Assembly: GCA_023258655.1 (NCBI GenBank)
Contig: JALQWO010000035.1
Location: 1 to 11,435, forward strand
Source: Bacteroidia bacterium
Lineage (GTDB): Bacteria; Bacteroidota; Bacteroidia; NS11-12g; UBA955
Length of the DNA: 11,435 bases
Direction of reading: 5' to 3'
The translations under genes were made by a program, and so were the position numbers. Below the pieces are notes generated by a model. That model did no database searches, was not told the origin of the DNA, and saw only the letters and a program-made list of their open reading frames with translations. Shown here piece after piece: positions 1-8,600 of this stretch (its first letter is position 1; every line of letters begins with the position of its first letter).

Positions 1-42
1 AGGTATTTCGCCTGCAACAATTTTTGAAAAGATCGACGCCAT
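1..42 (-). CDS. HIT-family (histidine triad) protein, N-terminal fragment cut by the window edge
   Basis: Only the first 14 codons are inside the window. From the ATG at 42 they read MASIFSKIVAGEIP, which closely matches the conserved N-terminus of HIT-domain proteins (pattern M-x-x-I-F-x-K-I-I-x-G-E-I-P). HIT proteins are small nucleotide hydrolases or transferases, active on substrates such as adenosine phosphoramidates and dinucleoside polyphosphates in the cytoplasm. The catalytic H-x-H-x-H motif lies beyond the window and cannot be checked. The start is 7 bp after the greA stop, so the two are almost certainly co-transcribed. From memory, greA followed by a HIT gene is a common order in Bacteroidota. 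The identification rests on a short but characteristic motif and on this context. Confidence 0.7.
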   Translation of the reverse strand, partial: MASIFSKIVAGEIP

Positions 43-49
43 AAAATCC

Positions 50-523
50 TTAGATACTGATGTCCAAAATCTCCAACTTCACCACCCCAGCAGGCACGTT
101 GATGCTCACCACATCACCCACTGTTTTCCCCATCAAGCCCTGGGCGATGGCACTTTTGATGGAAATTTTGTTCTCCTTGAGATTCGCTTCACTTTCAGCC
201 ACCAACCGATATACCGCTTCTTTGCCAACGTTATGGTTTTTCACCTTTACGTTGCACATGATACTCACTTTGCTGGTATCCAACATAGAGCTATCCAAAA
301 CGCGCGCATTCGCAATCATATGCTCCAATTGGTTGATCTTGGATTCCAATATTCCCTGCGCTTCCTTCGCGGCATCGTATTCCGCATTCTCACTCAAATC
401 CCCTTTGTCGCGGGCTTCCGCGATGGCCTGGGTGATGCGCGGACGCTCTTCATGCTTCATGAAGTGCAATTCCTGCTTCATTTTCTCTAATCCTTCTTTC
501 GATAAATATTGAATATCGCTCAT
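50..523 (-). CDS. greA: Transcription elongation factor GreA
   Basis: The 157-aa product has the normal length for GreA, which binds the secondary channel of RNA polymerase and stimulates cleavage of backtracked transcripts. The N-terminal coiled coil covers about residues 1-75. Its tip carries the signature GDLSENAEYDAAKE (41-54), with D42 and E45 as the acidic residues expected to reach the polymerase active site. The C-terminal FKBP-like domain covers about 80-157 and contains the family motif around SAIAQGLMGKTVGD (123-136). The ATG at 523 gives the expected N-terminus (YLSKEGLEKMKQEL). There is no clear Shine-Dalgarno sequence; the upstream bases are A/T-rich, which is usual in this phylum. 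A HIT-family gene follows 7 bp downstream. A PorV-like gene ends 79 bp upstream and is separated from greA by a strong terminator hairpin, so greA starts a new transcription unit or depends on read-through. Confidence 0.97.
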   Translation of the reverse strand: MSDIQYLSKEGLEKMKQELHFMKHEERPRITQAIAEARDKGDLSENAEYDAAKEAQGILESKINQLEHMIANARVLDSSMLDTSKVSIMCNVKVKNHNVGKEAVYRLVAESEANLKENKISIKSAIAQGLMGKTVGDVVSINVPAGVVKLEILDISI

Positions 524-540
524 GGTTGATGTGTTTTAAG

Positions 541-575
541 AAAAAATGTGCACCAGCGGTTTACACTGATGCACA
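541..575 (-). terminator. Strong intrinsic terminator of the TonB receptor / T9SS protein / PorV-like operon
   Basis: On the minus strand a 10-bp stem TGTGCATCAG (575-566) pairs with CTGGTGCACA (556-547), with one G-U wobble at RNA level and a 9-nt loop (565-557). Six T residues follow directly (546-541). The hairpin begins 27 bp after the PorV-like stop codon. The T-tract is present only in the minus direction, so it serves the upstream operon. It also lies in the probable leader of greA. Confidence 0.82.
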
Positions 576-580
576 TAGTA

Positions 581-588
581 CAAATATA
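581..588 (-). promoter_or_regulatory. Candidate greA -7 promoter element (TATATTTG)
   Basis: The minus strand reads TATATTTG, an exact match to the Bacteroidota -7 consensus TAnnTTTG. It lies in the only intergenic stretch upstream of greA. No TTTG -33 element is visible at the usual spacing of about 19 bp; that position falls inside the end of the PorV-like gene and reads GCCG. The predicted start point is near 574, at the top of the terminator hairpin. The element match is direct; its use as a promoter is inferred. Confidence 0.4.
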
Positions 589-602
589 TAAAATCGTTTC
601 TA

Positions 603-1706
603 TTATTCGGCTGTACCCAATCCAATGCGCACACCAAACGAGTGTACACCATTGAAGGGATTGGTAGCCCGGTAAGAGTAATCCAAGCTCACGGTATTTC
701 CGTCTTCACCCATTTTCCAATCGTAGCTCAATCCAGCCATCGGACCCGTGAAAGCAGAAGGACGTGTACTCTCGTCCATGATGCCTTCTTGGTAGGCAAA
801 GCCAGCGCGCAACGACAAAAAGTCCTTGTAGCTGTATTCAGCCGCCAAGGTCAATTGGTTTGCACTGAACGCAAAGTTTGTGAAACCAAAACCCAACGTC
901 AATTTGTTGTCGTACTGGTTGGGATCAGCATCTAATTTCACATCATAAGACGCCGCAATGTTCAACAAGGCAGGAAGTTTGATGTGATCCACTTTTACCT
1001 GAACCGTTTTACTGAAAGTTCCGTTGTCCAAAATGGCTTTATAACTCAATCCATCGCCAGAATGTTGCATGTCTGGGCCAATGTTTTTCATGCTGATACC
1101 AAAACGGAAATCTTCTTTTTTCACACCGCCACGCACAGGACGCAGGGTTGTAACATATTGCACACCCGCATCCAATGCAATACCGGAGGCTTGTGCATCA
1201 GGAATACCTTCAGATACCATCTTGGCCATAATACCCGCAGAAATATTACTGCTGAAACTCTTAGAATAGGCCAAACCGATGTTTGTCATGTTCACACGGA
1301 AAGTACCTATGCCACCGTATGGATTTTGTTCTGTGGTAATGTCGATAGGCTTGATGGCATATTGCATCACATGGATCCCGAAAGTTCCACTCTCACCAAC
1401 TTTCTGGGCGAAACCCGCGTTGTTGATCGCCACACCAGATCCCATGAGCCATTCGGTTCTCGAAAAACTCATCTCCGTGTTATTCTTGATGCGGTCCAAA
1501 CCAGCTACGTTCATGTACATGGCCTCAGTCCCACTGACTTTACCACCGTAGGCCCAGCCCATACCGCTTGAACGCGCCCATCCGTTGATGGTCAATTGAG
1601 CAGCGCCTGCCTGGCCCTGACGCTCTGGGTTACCCGCAACCGCGGCACCTACAGCACCCAAGGTCAGCAATCCGGCCAAAAATATATTCTTTTGTCTGCG
1701 ATTCAT
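603..1706 (-). CDS. PorV/PorQ-family outer membrane beta-barrel protein (T9SS-associated type)
   Basis: The 367-aa product has a signal peptide (MNRRQKN, then a hydrophobic run to about A24, cleavage near AVAG). The rest is an alternating beta-barrel sequence of the PorV/PorQ family, related to FadL-type barrels. Family-like segments are EAMYMNVAGLDRIKN (61-75), the GIPDAQASGIALDAGVQY region (167-184), and RFGISMKNIGPDM (201-213) followed by SGDGL. Known PorV collects T9SS substrates at the translocon and delivers them for surface attachment. A copy directly after a T9SS-type cargo gene suggests a dedicated carrier, which is inference. The ATG at 1706 is chosen because it begins the signal peptide; an in-frame ATG at 1760 would add 18 non-signal residues and overlap the upstream gene. 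The gap to the upstream stop is 11 bp. The last strand ends in GVRIGLGTAE and lacks the usual terminal aromatic residue. Confidence 0.85.
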   Translation of the reverse strand: MNRRQKNIFLAGLLTLGAVGAAVAGNPERQGQAGAAQLTINGWARSSGMGWAYGGKVSGTEAMYMNVAGLDRIKNNTEMSFSRTEWLMGSGVAINNAGFAQKVGESGTFGIHVMQYAIKPIDITTEQNPYGGIGTFRVNMTNIGLAYSKSFSSNISAGIMAKMVSEGIPDAQASGIALDAGVQYVTTLRPVRGGVKKEDFRFGISMKNIGPDMQHSGDGLSYKAILDNGTFSKTVQVKVDHIKLPALLNIAASYDVKLDADPNQYDNKLTLGFGFTNFAFSANQLTLAAEYSYKDFLSLRAGFAYQEGIMDESTRPSAFTGPMAGLSYDWKMGEDGNTVSLDYSYRATNPFNGVHSFGVRIGLGTAE

Positions 1707-1717
1707 CTTCTGTTTTA

Positions 1718-4700
1718 TTAATAAGTATCCAAATCGATGGCATGCATGATACCGTACCAACGAACAACCTTTTCACCCAAGTCCTTGGTCTTGATGTGTA
1801 TCAAGTACAATCCTGAAGCGATTGGCACATTACTTCCATTTTTCAAATCCCACTCGTAGAATGTATTGTTATCCGCTTTGTTGACGCGACGAATTACGTT
1901 ACCCGCCATATCAAAAATCGTGATAGAACACTCAGGAGGCAAATTGGTGATTTTCACACGTGAGTCAATCGGACTGTTCTCGTATTGACTGTAACCGCGA
2001 TAGGGGTTTGGTACAACATTCACCAAATCCAAACTCTTTTTCCCAATTTCATTCGAAACTTTCGGTGCGATGCTAGCAGCATCAAAAGAGTACATAGGAC
2101 GGTTGTTATTCAAACTATTTCCCGCATCGAAGGTCGTATAGGCCTTGCGAATGTTGACTTTAAAGGTAACATCAGTTGGAGGCACATTCTTGTTTTCCAT
2201 CTTGTAACCCGCAGCCATGTATGTAGGCATTACCCACATGATTTGAGAAAGCAAGCGTGTTTTATCCAAAGTGGCCACCTTTCCTCCAGGTGCTGATGGC
2301 AACAACGCCGTTTTGAAACGTTGGAAGTTCGCCTCATCATCACCCAAATAACGCTCACCTTTGATATTTCGTGAAATACCGCTCAAACCAGTGCCGAAGA
2401 CGTAAACGAAGTGCTTTCCACCCATGGCTGGATAATTTCCGTTGTCGTTGTACACTTTATCCGTGGGGTTCCAGATCATGTCTTTCCCGTTCTCTCCACC
2501 CAAATAGCTATCCTCAGAGAAAGCCATCGCCAAACGCTCACCAGTCTCCATGTTGATGGCATATCCAGGGAACCAGCCCAAGCCCATTGAACCTGCAATT
2601 GGGTTTCCGTCTTTGTCAACGGAAGATGCATAGCGCATGTTAAACTTCTCCATCTGACCGTCATTTGAGTTTTTCAGTTCGTCGTCTGACATCTCTAACA
2701 CCGGACAGCGTGTCCACAAGTCTTTGTTCTTGGTGATGACAATTTGAATGCTCGACAATTCACTCAATGGGTTCTGTAAGCCCGATGAGTTACCCCACCA
2801 AGCAAAACCGTAGGTGTTTCTGCCTTGCGCTGTCAATTTTTCACGGGCAACCAATCCATATGGAGCGATTCTACCGTTCCATATGCGCTCAAAAGCCTGT
2901 CCTGGGTCAGCCGGAGTACCATCTTGGTTAAAGAAGTCATGAATCAAGGGGTCAAATGTAGCGCCTCTACCGTTGCTTCCAGAACGAATCCAGTTCTGCC
3001 ACAAAGCACCTGAGTTGGCCGTATTCTGTGCGTCGTTATCGGCTACAGCGGTCAACCACTGCTTACCATTGTTTTCCCAAGTAACACTCCAACTCAACAT
3101 ACCATTGCTCGGATCTGCTGTGGCGTTTTCTCCTGGGTTAAACACTTGTTCTACTTCCACACTGAAGCCCCAATCGGCCAATGTTTCTGTTGTTTTGTTG
3201 TTCTTACCACGACGACCTTGAACTGATTCGAAACCTACCCCAATGATTGTATCGCTGAATATGGTGTCGTTTTCCAAGTCTGTGGCGCCTTTTTTCACCA
3301 TAAACCAACCGGTATTCTTGGTGATCGAGTCTTTCAAACCAGAAGCCAATGAAGCTTTATTTTCACGCAATACGAATTCAAATTTCGCATTGGGCACCTT
3401 GATGGGATCCACTACTTTGATCTTCACAGGGCCCGAACCGGCAACATAAGTCGCCTCCTTGGCAAAACCATTCTTCAAAATTTCATCCACCGTTTCCTTG
3501 GTGAATTCCAATACGTTTCCACCGTTACCACGACCTGCCAAACGGGTCAACACAGGACCGCTGCCGTAGTTCGACTGCAATTCAGTGCCAAACTGCTCAG
3601 GTTCTGTTTTGTGCGGGATGGCTTTGTATGTTTTGATGTTTCTACGTCCAGCCAAGAATTGGTTTGGATCGATTTGCAATGAATCATCCGCCAAGATCGC
3701 ATAGGACAACACCATGTAGTACACGGGCTTAAAGTCAACCAATTGGGTGTTAGACCCTGTCGCGAAAAGATCATTTTTAATGCTCCAAGTATGTTGAACA
3801 CCTTGGTCAGCGCCTTCTACCTTCACCACAGGCAACAAAGCGGCCAATTTAGGATCATACACTTTGTTGACAATCATCCCGCGGTTGTTTTGCATATCGC
3901 ACTGGAACAACAATCTCGCTTTGTCAACATTATCCAAATCACCAGTGTTAACAGTCGCATCTTTCAACTGATACACCAAGTATCCTTCAAACTTATAAGT
4001 ACGCTCTTTGTTATTCGCATCCTTGTATTTTTCTGTGTAGTTTTCAACCTTGGTACTGTTGGTATTCAAAAACTTCATGACCAATTGTTGCTCTAACTCC
4101 TGAATCTCAATGTCTGGGGCGTTAGGACCATCCAAAATTTTGAAGTTGTTGTTGAACAATGTTTGCGCTTTGTCTGATGCGATACGCAACAAATTAAGCG
4201 ACCCCATGGCACCACCGCTCGTCGTACGTGCCCAAACTACACCCACAGTAATGCGTTGAATTTGGCCAGGACGCAACGTAAAAGATCCAGTCGATTGCAA
4301 GAAACGACGGTCACCGGGTTTGTTACCAGCAATTTTCTCAGTCCAGGGCTCCAATGCATAGGCAGGGTCTGTGTCGCCTGGGAACATGTATTTGGCAGGC
4401 TTCGACCCTCCAAAACCTGTACCGCCATAGGTAACGTTTTGACCTCCCAACCATTTTCCTTGCAACAAATTGTAATATTCAATGGCCTCGCCGGGGTTAC
4501 CACGAACAGGGTCATTGTCGTTGTTGTAGTACATGTAGTGGCTCAAGCCCAACTGATTTCCCGCAGAGTCGGTAGGACCTTCAAAATAGTCCACACCCAC
4601 CGTTGGAGGATTCAATCCATAACCCAACACCCCTTCGTCATCATCGTCACCATTGTAACAGAATCCCAAGCTTCTTCCCACATCACAACCCACGTAGTCA

Positions 4701-5608
4701 TCGGCATAGTTACCCAAATCGGCATCTACCCACTGTCCCATGTAACAATCATTCAACGTAGTAAATCCACGGTTGATGATTTTTGAACTGTAGAAGGTCA
4801 TGTTGTTCACTTCATCGTTGGTAGCAAACGCAAACCCCGTAGTTTGAATTTCAATTCCAATAGGCTGTCCTTGCGTTTCGCTGTGGATGTTTCCCTTGTC
4901 GTTGTACACCCACCAAATGAACATATCGGGCTGCTTGTCTACACCGTTATCAATGGAAGGACGACGGTCATCCAATACGGGGTGTTCACCCGCGAAAGGA
5001 TCATACACACCATCGGGGGTTACCTCTTTGTATGGCGCCAAATATTTCGCCTCGTTACCGAACAAAATGGCACGCTGACGACCCGCAGGCCAATCGCGGA
5101 TTCCCGCGCTTTGGTTCAAATATTTGCTGCTCTCAAAGTCTTCCAACTCATCGCGGGTAACCTTCCACATTTTGTCATAGGCCTTACAACGTACAGGGTC
5201 TGTTCCTGCTGTGGTGGTATCCAATGGACCTGGCCAAAAGTCCGATCCTTTTTGACGGTAAGTCATCGCCGCCAATTTCAAACTACCTCCATTGTCGCGA
5301 CCACCAATCCAAATGGCACCGGCAAACATAGCATGCTTTCGCACGGCGTTTGGATCACTGATTTTGGGGATTTCATATTTGGGGTTGTTCAAATCCCACC
5401 ACATGTCACCACCGTTCAACAACTTGGTACGCACGTTGTTTACGTCCAAATCCGCACTCTGAGAAGCTGGTTCACATGTATTGGCAAACTGACCTGCCCT
5501 ACGATCCACACGGGGAGCATTTCCTCTGCCATTCAAGTTGACAATTGGACGGGCAACCGCCAACTGAACTGTCAATGCAGAGAGTAAAAATATTCCTAAT
5601 CGTTTCAT
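1718..5608 (-). CDS. Giant secreted protein with T9SS type-A-like C-terminal domain; function unknown
   Basis: The 1296-aa product starts with a Sec signal peptide (MKRLGIFLLSALTVQLAVA, cleavage near 19) without a lipobox cysteine. The long middle part matches no enzyme that I recognise. Segments that look conserved in large uncharacterised Bacteroidota surface proteins are a DGVYDPFAGEHP stretch (199-210), a Cys/Asp-rich loop with GCD (307-309) and CYNGDDDDEG (317-326), YGGTGFGG (394-401), WTRCPV (965-970) and GWFPGYAINMETGERL (1011-1026). The C-terminus (about 1198-1296) opens with VVPNPYRGY and has IFDMAGNVIRR and IASGLYLIHI, the beta-sandwich pattern of T9SS sorting and FlgD-like domains. 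It differs from the standard form by a 9-residue tail after the GEKVVRW strand. The start at 5608 is chosen for the signal peptide and a Shine-Dalgarno-like AGGAAAG 9 nt upstream; an ATG at 5650 would overlap the receptor gene. Surface location is likely; the activity is unknown. Confidence 0.85.
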   Translation of the reverse strand: MKRLGIFLLSALTVQLAVARPIVNLNGRGNAPRVDRRAGQFANTCEPASQSADLDVNNVRTKLLNGGDMWWDLNNPKYEIPKISDPNAVRKHAMFAGAIWIGGRDNGGSLKLAAMTYRQKGSDFWPGPLDTTTAGTDPVRCKAYDKMWKVTRDELEDFESSKYLNQSAGIRDWPAGRQRAILFGNEAKYLAPYKEVTPDGVYDPFAGEHPVLDDRRPSIDNGVDKQPDMFIWWVYNDKGNIHSETQGQPIGIEIQTTGFAFATNDEVNNMTFYSSKIINRGFTTLNDCYMGQWVDADLGNYADDYVGCDVGRSLGFCYNGDDDDEGVLGYGLNPPTVGVDYFEGPTDSAGNQLGLSHYMYYNNDNDPVRGNPGEAIEYYNLLQGKWLGGQNVTYGGTGFGGSKPAKYMFPGDTDPAYALEPWTEKIAGNKPGDRRFLQSTGSFTLRPGQIQRITVGVVWARTTSGGAMGSLNLLRIASDKAQTLFNNNFKILDGPNAPDIEIQELEQQLVMKFLNTNSTKVENYTEKYKDANNKERTYKFEGYLVYQLKDATVNTGDLDNVDKARLLFQCDMQNNRGMIVNKVYDPKLAALLPVVKVEGADQGVQHTWSIKNDLFATGSNTQLVDFKPVYYMVLSYAILADDSLQIDPNQFLAGRRNIKTYKAIPHKTEPEQFGTELQSNYGSGPVLTRLAGRGNGGNVLEFTKETVDEILKNGFAKEATYVAGSGPVKIKVVDPIKVPNAKFEFVLRENKASLASGLKDSITKNTGWFMVKKGATDLENDTIFSDTIIGVGFESVQGRRGKNNKTTETLADWGFSVEVEQVFNPGENATADPSNGMLSWSVTWENNGKQWLTAVADNDAQNTANSGALWQNWIRSGSNGRGATFDPLIHDFFNQDGTPADPGQAFERIWNGRIAPYGLVAREKLTAQGRNTYGFAWWGNSSGLQNPLSELSSIQIVITKNKDLWTRCPVLEMSDDELKNSNDGQMEKFNMRYASSVDKDGNPIAGSMGLGWFPGYAINMETGERLAMAFSEDSYLGGENGKDMIWNPTDKVYNDNGNYPAMGGKHFVYVFGTGLSGISRNIKGERYLGDDEANFQRFKTALLPSAPGGKVATLDKTRLLSQIMWVMPTYMAAGYKMENKNVPPTDVTFKVNIRKAYTTFDAGNSLNNNRPMYSFDAASIAPKVSNEIGKKSLDLVNVVPNPYRGYSQYENSPIDSRVKITNLPPECSITIFDMAGNVIRRVNKADNNTFYEWDLKNGSNVPIASGLYLIHIKTKDLGEKVVRWYGIMHAIDLDTY

Positions 5609-5617
5609 AAATTCTTT

Positions 5618-5624
5618 CTTTCCT
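5618..5624 (-). promoter_or_regulatory. Ribosome binding site deciding the start of the giant secreted protein
   Basis: The minus strand reads AGGAAAG, with 9 nt before the ATG at 5608, inside the 19-bp gap after the receptor stop. It is the clearest purine-rich Shine-Dalgarno-like site in the window and supports the ATG at 5608 over the in-frame one at 5650. Confidence 0.55.
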
Positions 5625-5627
5625 TTT

Positions 5628-8600
5628 TTAATTGAAGTTAATACGAACACCTACACGCACAGTTCTTGGTGCACCCAACATACCGGTCTGAGAGGCCAAC
5701 ATGATTTTATACAAGTCGATATAACTCTGGGCATCAATTTGGTTTTTGGCCAACAATTGGCCTTGGGGAGAATTGATAAATCCATCGTCCATGGCTTGAC
5801 CCGTGTATGGATAAACAGAGTTTACGTTACGTGCATTCAACACGTTTTGCACCCAGAAGAATACGCTCATGATCAACGGATTGGCTTTGTCGGCACGGTT
5901 GAAACGAACCCCTTTGGTCACGTTGATATCGAAAGTCTGTTGCCATGGCAAACGCGCACCATAGGGCACCCCTTTGATTTGCGCACGATCCACCGCACCC
6001 ACCTGTACCGGACGTACTGTAGGTGTATAGGGTGTTCCGCTATACGAATTAGAGATGATGTTGATACTCGCGTACTTAAGTATTTCTTTTCCGTTGATTT
6101 TGGGACCCAAATACAGGTTTTTCTTGGTCTTGGGATCAATACCACCACCGTAAGCCCAAGTGGCCATCAATTTGATGTTGTGACGGATATCCAATTCACC
6201 CAAAGGAATCACGTTGCGCAAGTTGGGTTGGTTGGACGCGATCAACGCAGCCTGAGAACTGATGTTTGAACCTGTACCATCGGCAAACTGCAACATATAA
6301 CTGGCCACAAATGAGAAAGGACCAGGGATCATTCCCACTCCTCCGATGTCGTTCATCGAGAAGGTACCACGGAAGCCCGTGATGGTTGAGAAGTCGATGT
6401 TGCGGTAAGTGGTATAGGTAACAGGATAACCTTGGCTGATTTGGTACAATCCAAAGTCTTTTCTGTTCTCACTATATGAAGCCGCAATCTCCAAACCACG
6501 GTCTTTTTTCACACCAAATATCTGCTTGTAACCCACCTCATAGTCGGTCTTGATACGGGGCTGCAAACTACCGTTCGAAATGGTTGAACCTTGACGATTC
6601 TTCAAGTAATACAACTCGTCGATCGACAAGAATGAAGCACCACTGTTGGGACGCTGTGCCAATACATCGTAGCTAACATAAAATGATTTTCTTTCTGGCT
6701 CCAAGGGGAAAGAGAACCAAATACGGGGCAACAAATTCAACGCAGGGGTAAAATCTGTCAATGCATCTTTGGTCAATTCCTGCTTATTGGGGTTTACCAA
6801 ATAAGGAGCGATGCGGCCATTGCTGGTTTGGTTCGCCAAGAATTCTGCACTCTTCAATTCCGATCCATCGGCATTGAACCAACGATCTCCGTTGCGGTAT
6901 CCTATGATTTTGGTTGGTGCTTGAATATCGTTTACGTATACACGGAATTCTTCACCAATGTTGCTCGGATGCGATACAGACAATCCATTGATTTCTGTCA
7001 CCTCAGCCGCAGTTTTGATGGGGTACAACGAATATGGATCTTTCAATACCAATTGGTTGGCATCGTAGCGTTCCATACGCACACCCAATCGGAAAACCAA
7101 ATCCTTGAAACGGAATTGATCCTGCAACCAAGCAGCAATATATACAGGTTGGAAAGCACCGATGGTGCGTTTGTCTTTGTTGTTCAAAAACTGTTCGATG
7201 CTTGGCTTACCAATTACCTTGTTACCCAAATGGTCGTAACCGAAATAACTCACCACACCATTACCGTTGTTCAACAACTCATCCGCATTGAACATCTCCA
7301 ATTTGAACATGCTAGGATCGTAAGAGTTGATATCCACGAATGAACGCTCATCAATGTTGTTACCGTAAACATCTTTGGCACCATCGGCAATCAATTTGTC
7401 GCGGAATGCACGATCAAAGTGCGATTGCTCCCCGTAGTTGATCAAACGATTGTAACGAACCGTATCGGTAAATTGGCCATTGGCGTCATAGCTCAGAATG
7501 GGGTTAGATACATCCAATTCCAAAATGTGCTTATTCATTTGTTGACGCATCAAAATCCACAGACCATTGGCACCCAATCCATATCCGCGACTGATTTGCT
7601 GTTCATAGTAGAAACCTGCCTGCAAGTCGTGCTGCGTTCTTTCGCGATTGCCCACAGACTTGGGTTTCACAGACATCTGACCTACCGCGAAAACACCATA
7701 GCGCTCAGTGCTAGACTTGCTGTAACCTGCGGTGATACCACCAGGGGTTCCGTGCAATGAGTATACCCCGTTGGGGTTCATACCATTCACCAAACCTTGG
7801 TTAATCAACAAGGTATTCATGTTTTGAATTTTAAATCCTCTGCTGTCGTAATAGTCGTAGATATTTTCGGTGTATTTGGCACGCAAGGGGTTTTTGTCAC
7901 TCGCAGTAAACGTCATCAACGAATCTGCATAACCCACTTGTTCCCAGTAATTGCGGATTTGCACGTAGTTACCAAACTGGTCACGCACAATCTTGGGTTC
8001 TTTGTTGGGGTTTTGAGAAGGGTCGTAGTTGGCATACTGGAATACAGCTGTTGGATAAGACTGAAACTTACCAATGTAACCATAATCAAAAATATTGTCC
8101 ATGTGTCTCGCATCGCGAGTCAATGAGTATGTATTCTGGTATTCTGCACGTACCGAGTAGTAAGCACTCTTGATAGAACTCGCTTTGTCTACTTTGAAAT
8201 TCTGTGTGAACAACAAATAAGTACGGAAGGTTTGGTTGTCGCCCCGTGCATTGTTCTTATAGTTCATCACTGAGTTACTGGCCGACAATCCTGAAGAATA
8301 AAAATAACTGGCGTAACCTGTAAGAGTCGCATATTGGGTTGGGCGCCATTCCAATTTACCCACGAAGTTCCCATTGCCGCTGGCACTGTTTGGACGAGCT
8401 TTCAACAATTCAAAGTCATCCATACGCAGGTAACTGGCACTATGAACGAAGCCATTGGGTGTAAAAATCAATGGATTGTTTTCTATTTCCGCCAACTTCT
8501 GCTCATTCACGCGGTACACACCGGTACGGGTTGGGTTGGGATCTTTGTAGTAACCCAAATTGGCATTCATCATATAACCCAACTTTACATTGCGTTTGGT

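Noticed and set aside
984..1571. 195-codon open frame on the plus strand opposite the PorV-like gene
   Set aside because: Shadow frame rich in His, Thr and Cys without domain features; the minus frame is a coherent barrel protein.
1707..1760. N-terminal extension of the PorV-like protein by 18 residues to an ATG at 1760
   Set aside because: It would overlap the end of the upstream gene by about 40 bp and put charged, non-signal residues in front of a clear signal peptide that begins at 1706.
4620..4720. Short tandem-like GTC/ATC run opposite the Asp codons, considered as a microsatellite
   Set aside because: It is simply the run of four Asp codons in a coding region; there is no extended repeat unit.
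4844..5587. 247-codon open frame on the plus strand
   Set aside because: It lies entirely opposite the giant secreted protein gene; its translation has no recognisable domain, and the minus frame has a signal peptide and conserved motifs.
5609..5650. N-terminal extension of the giant secreted protein to an ATG at 5650
   Set aside because: It overlaps the receptor's last codons, and the ATG at 5608 has both the Shine-Dalgarno-like site and the start of the signal peptide.
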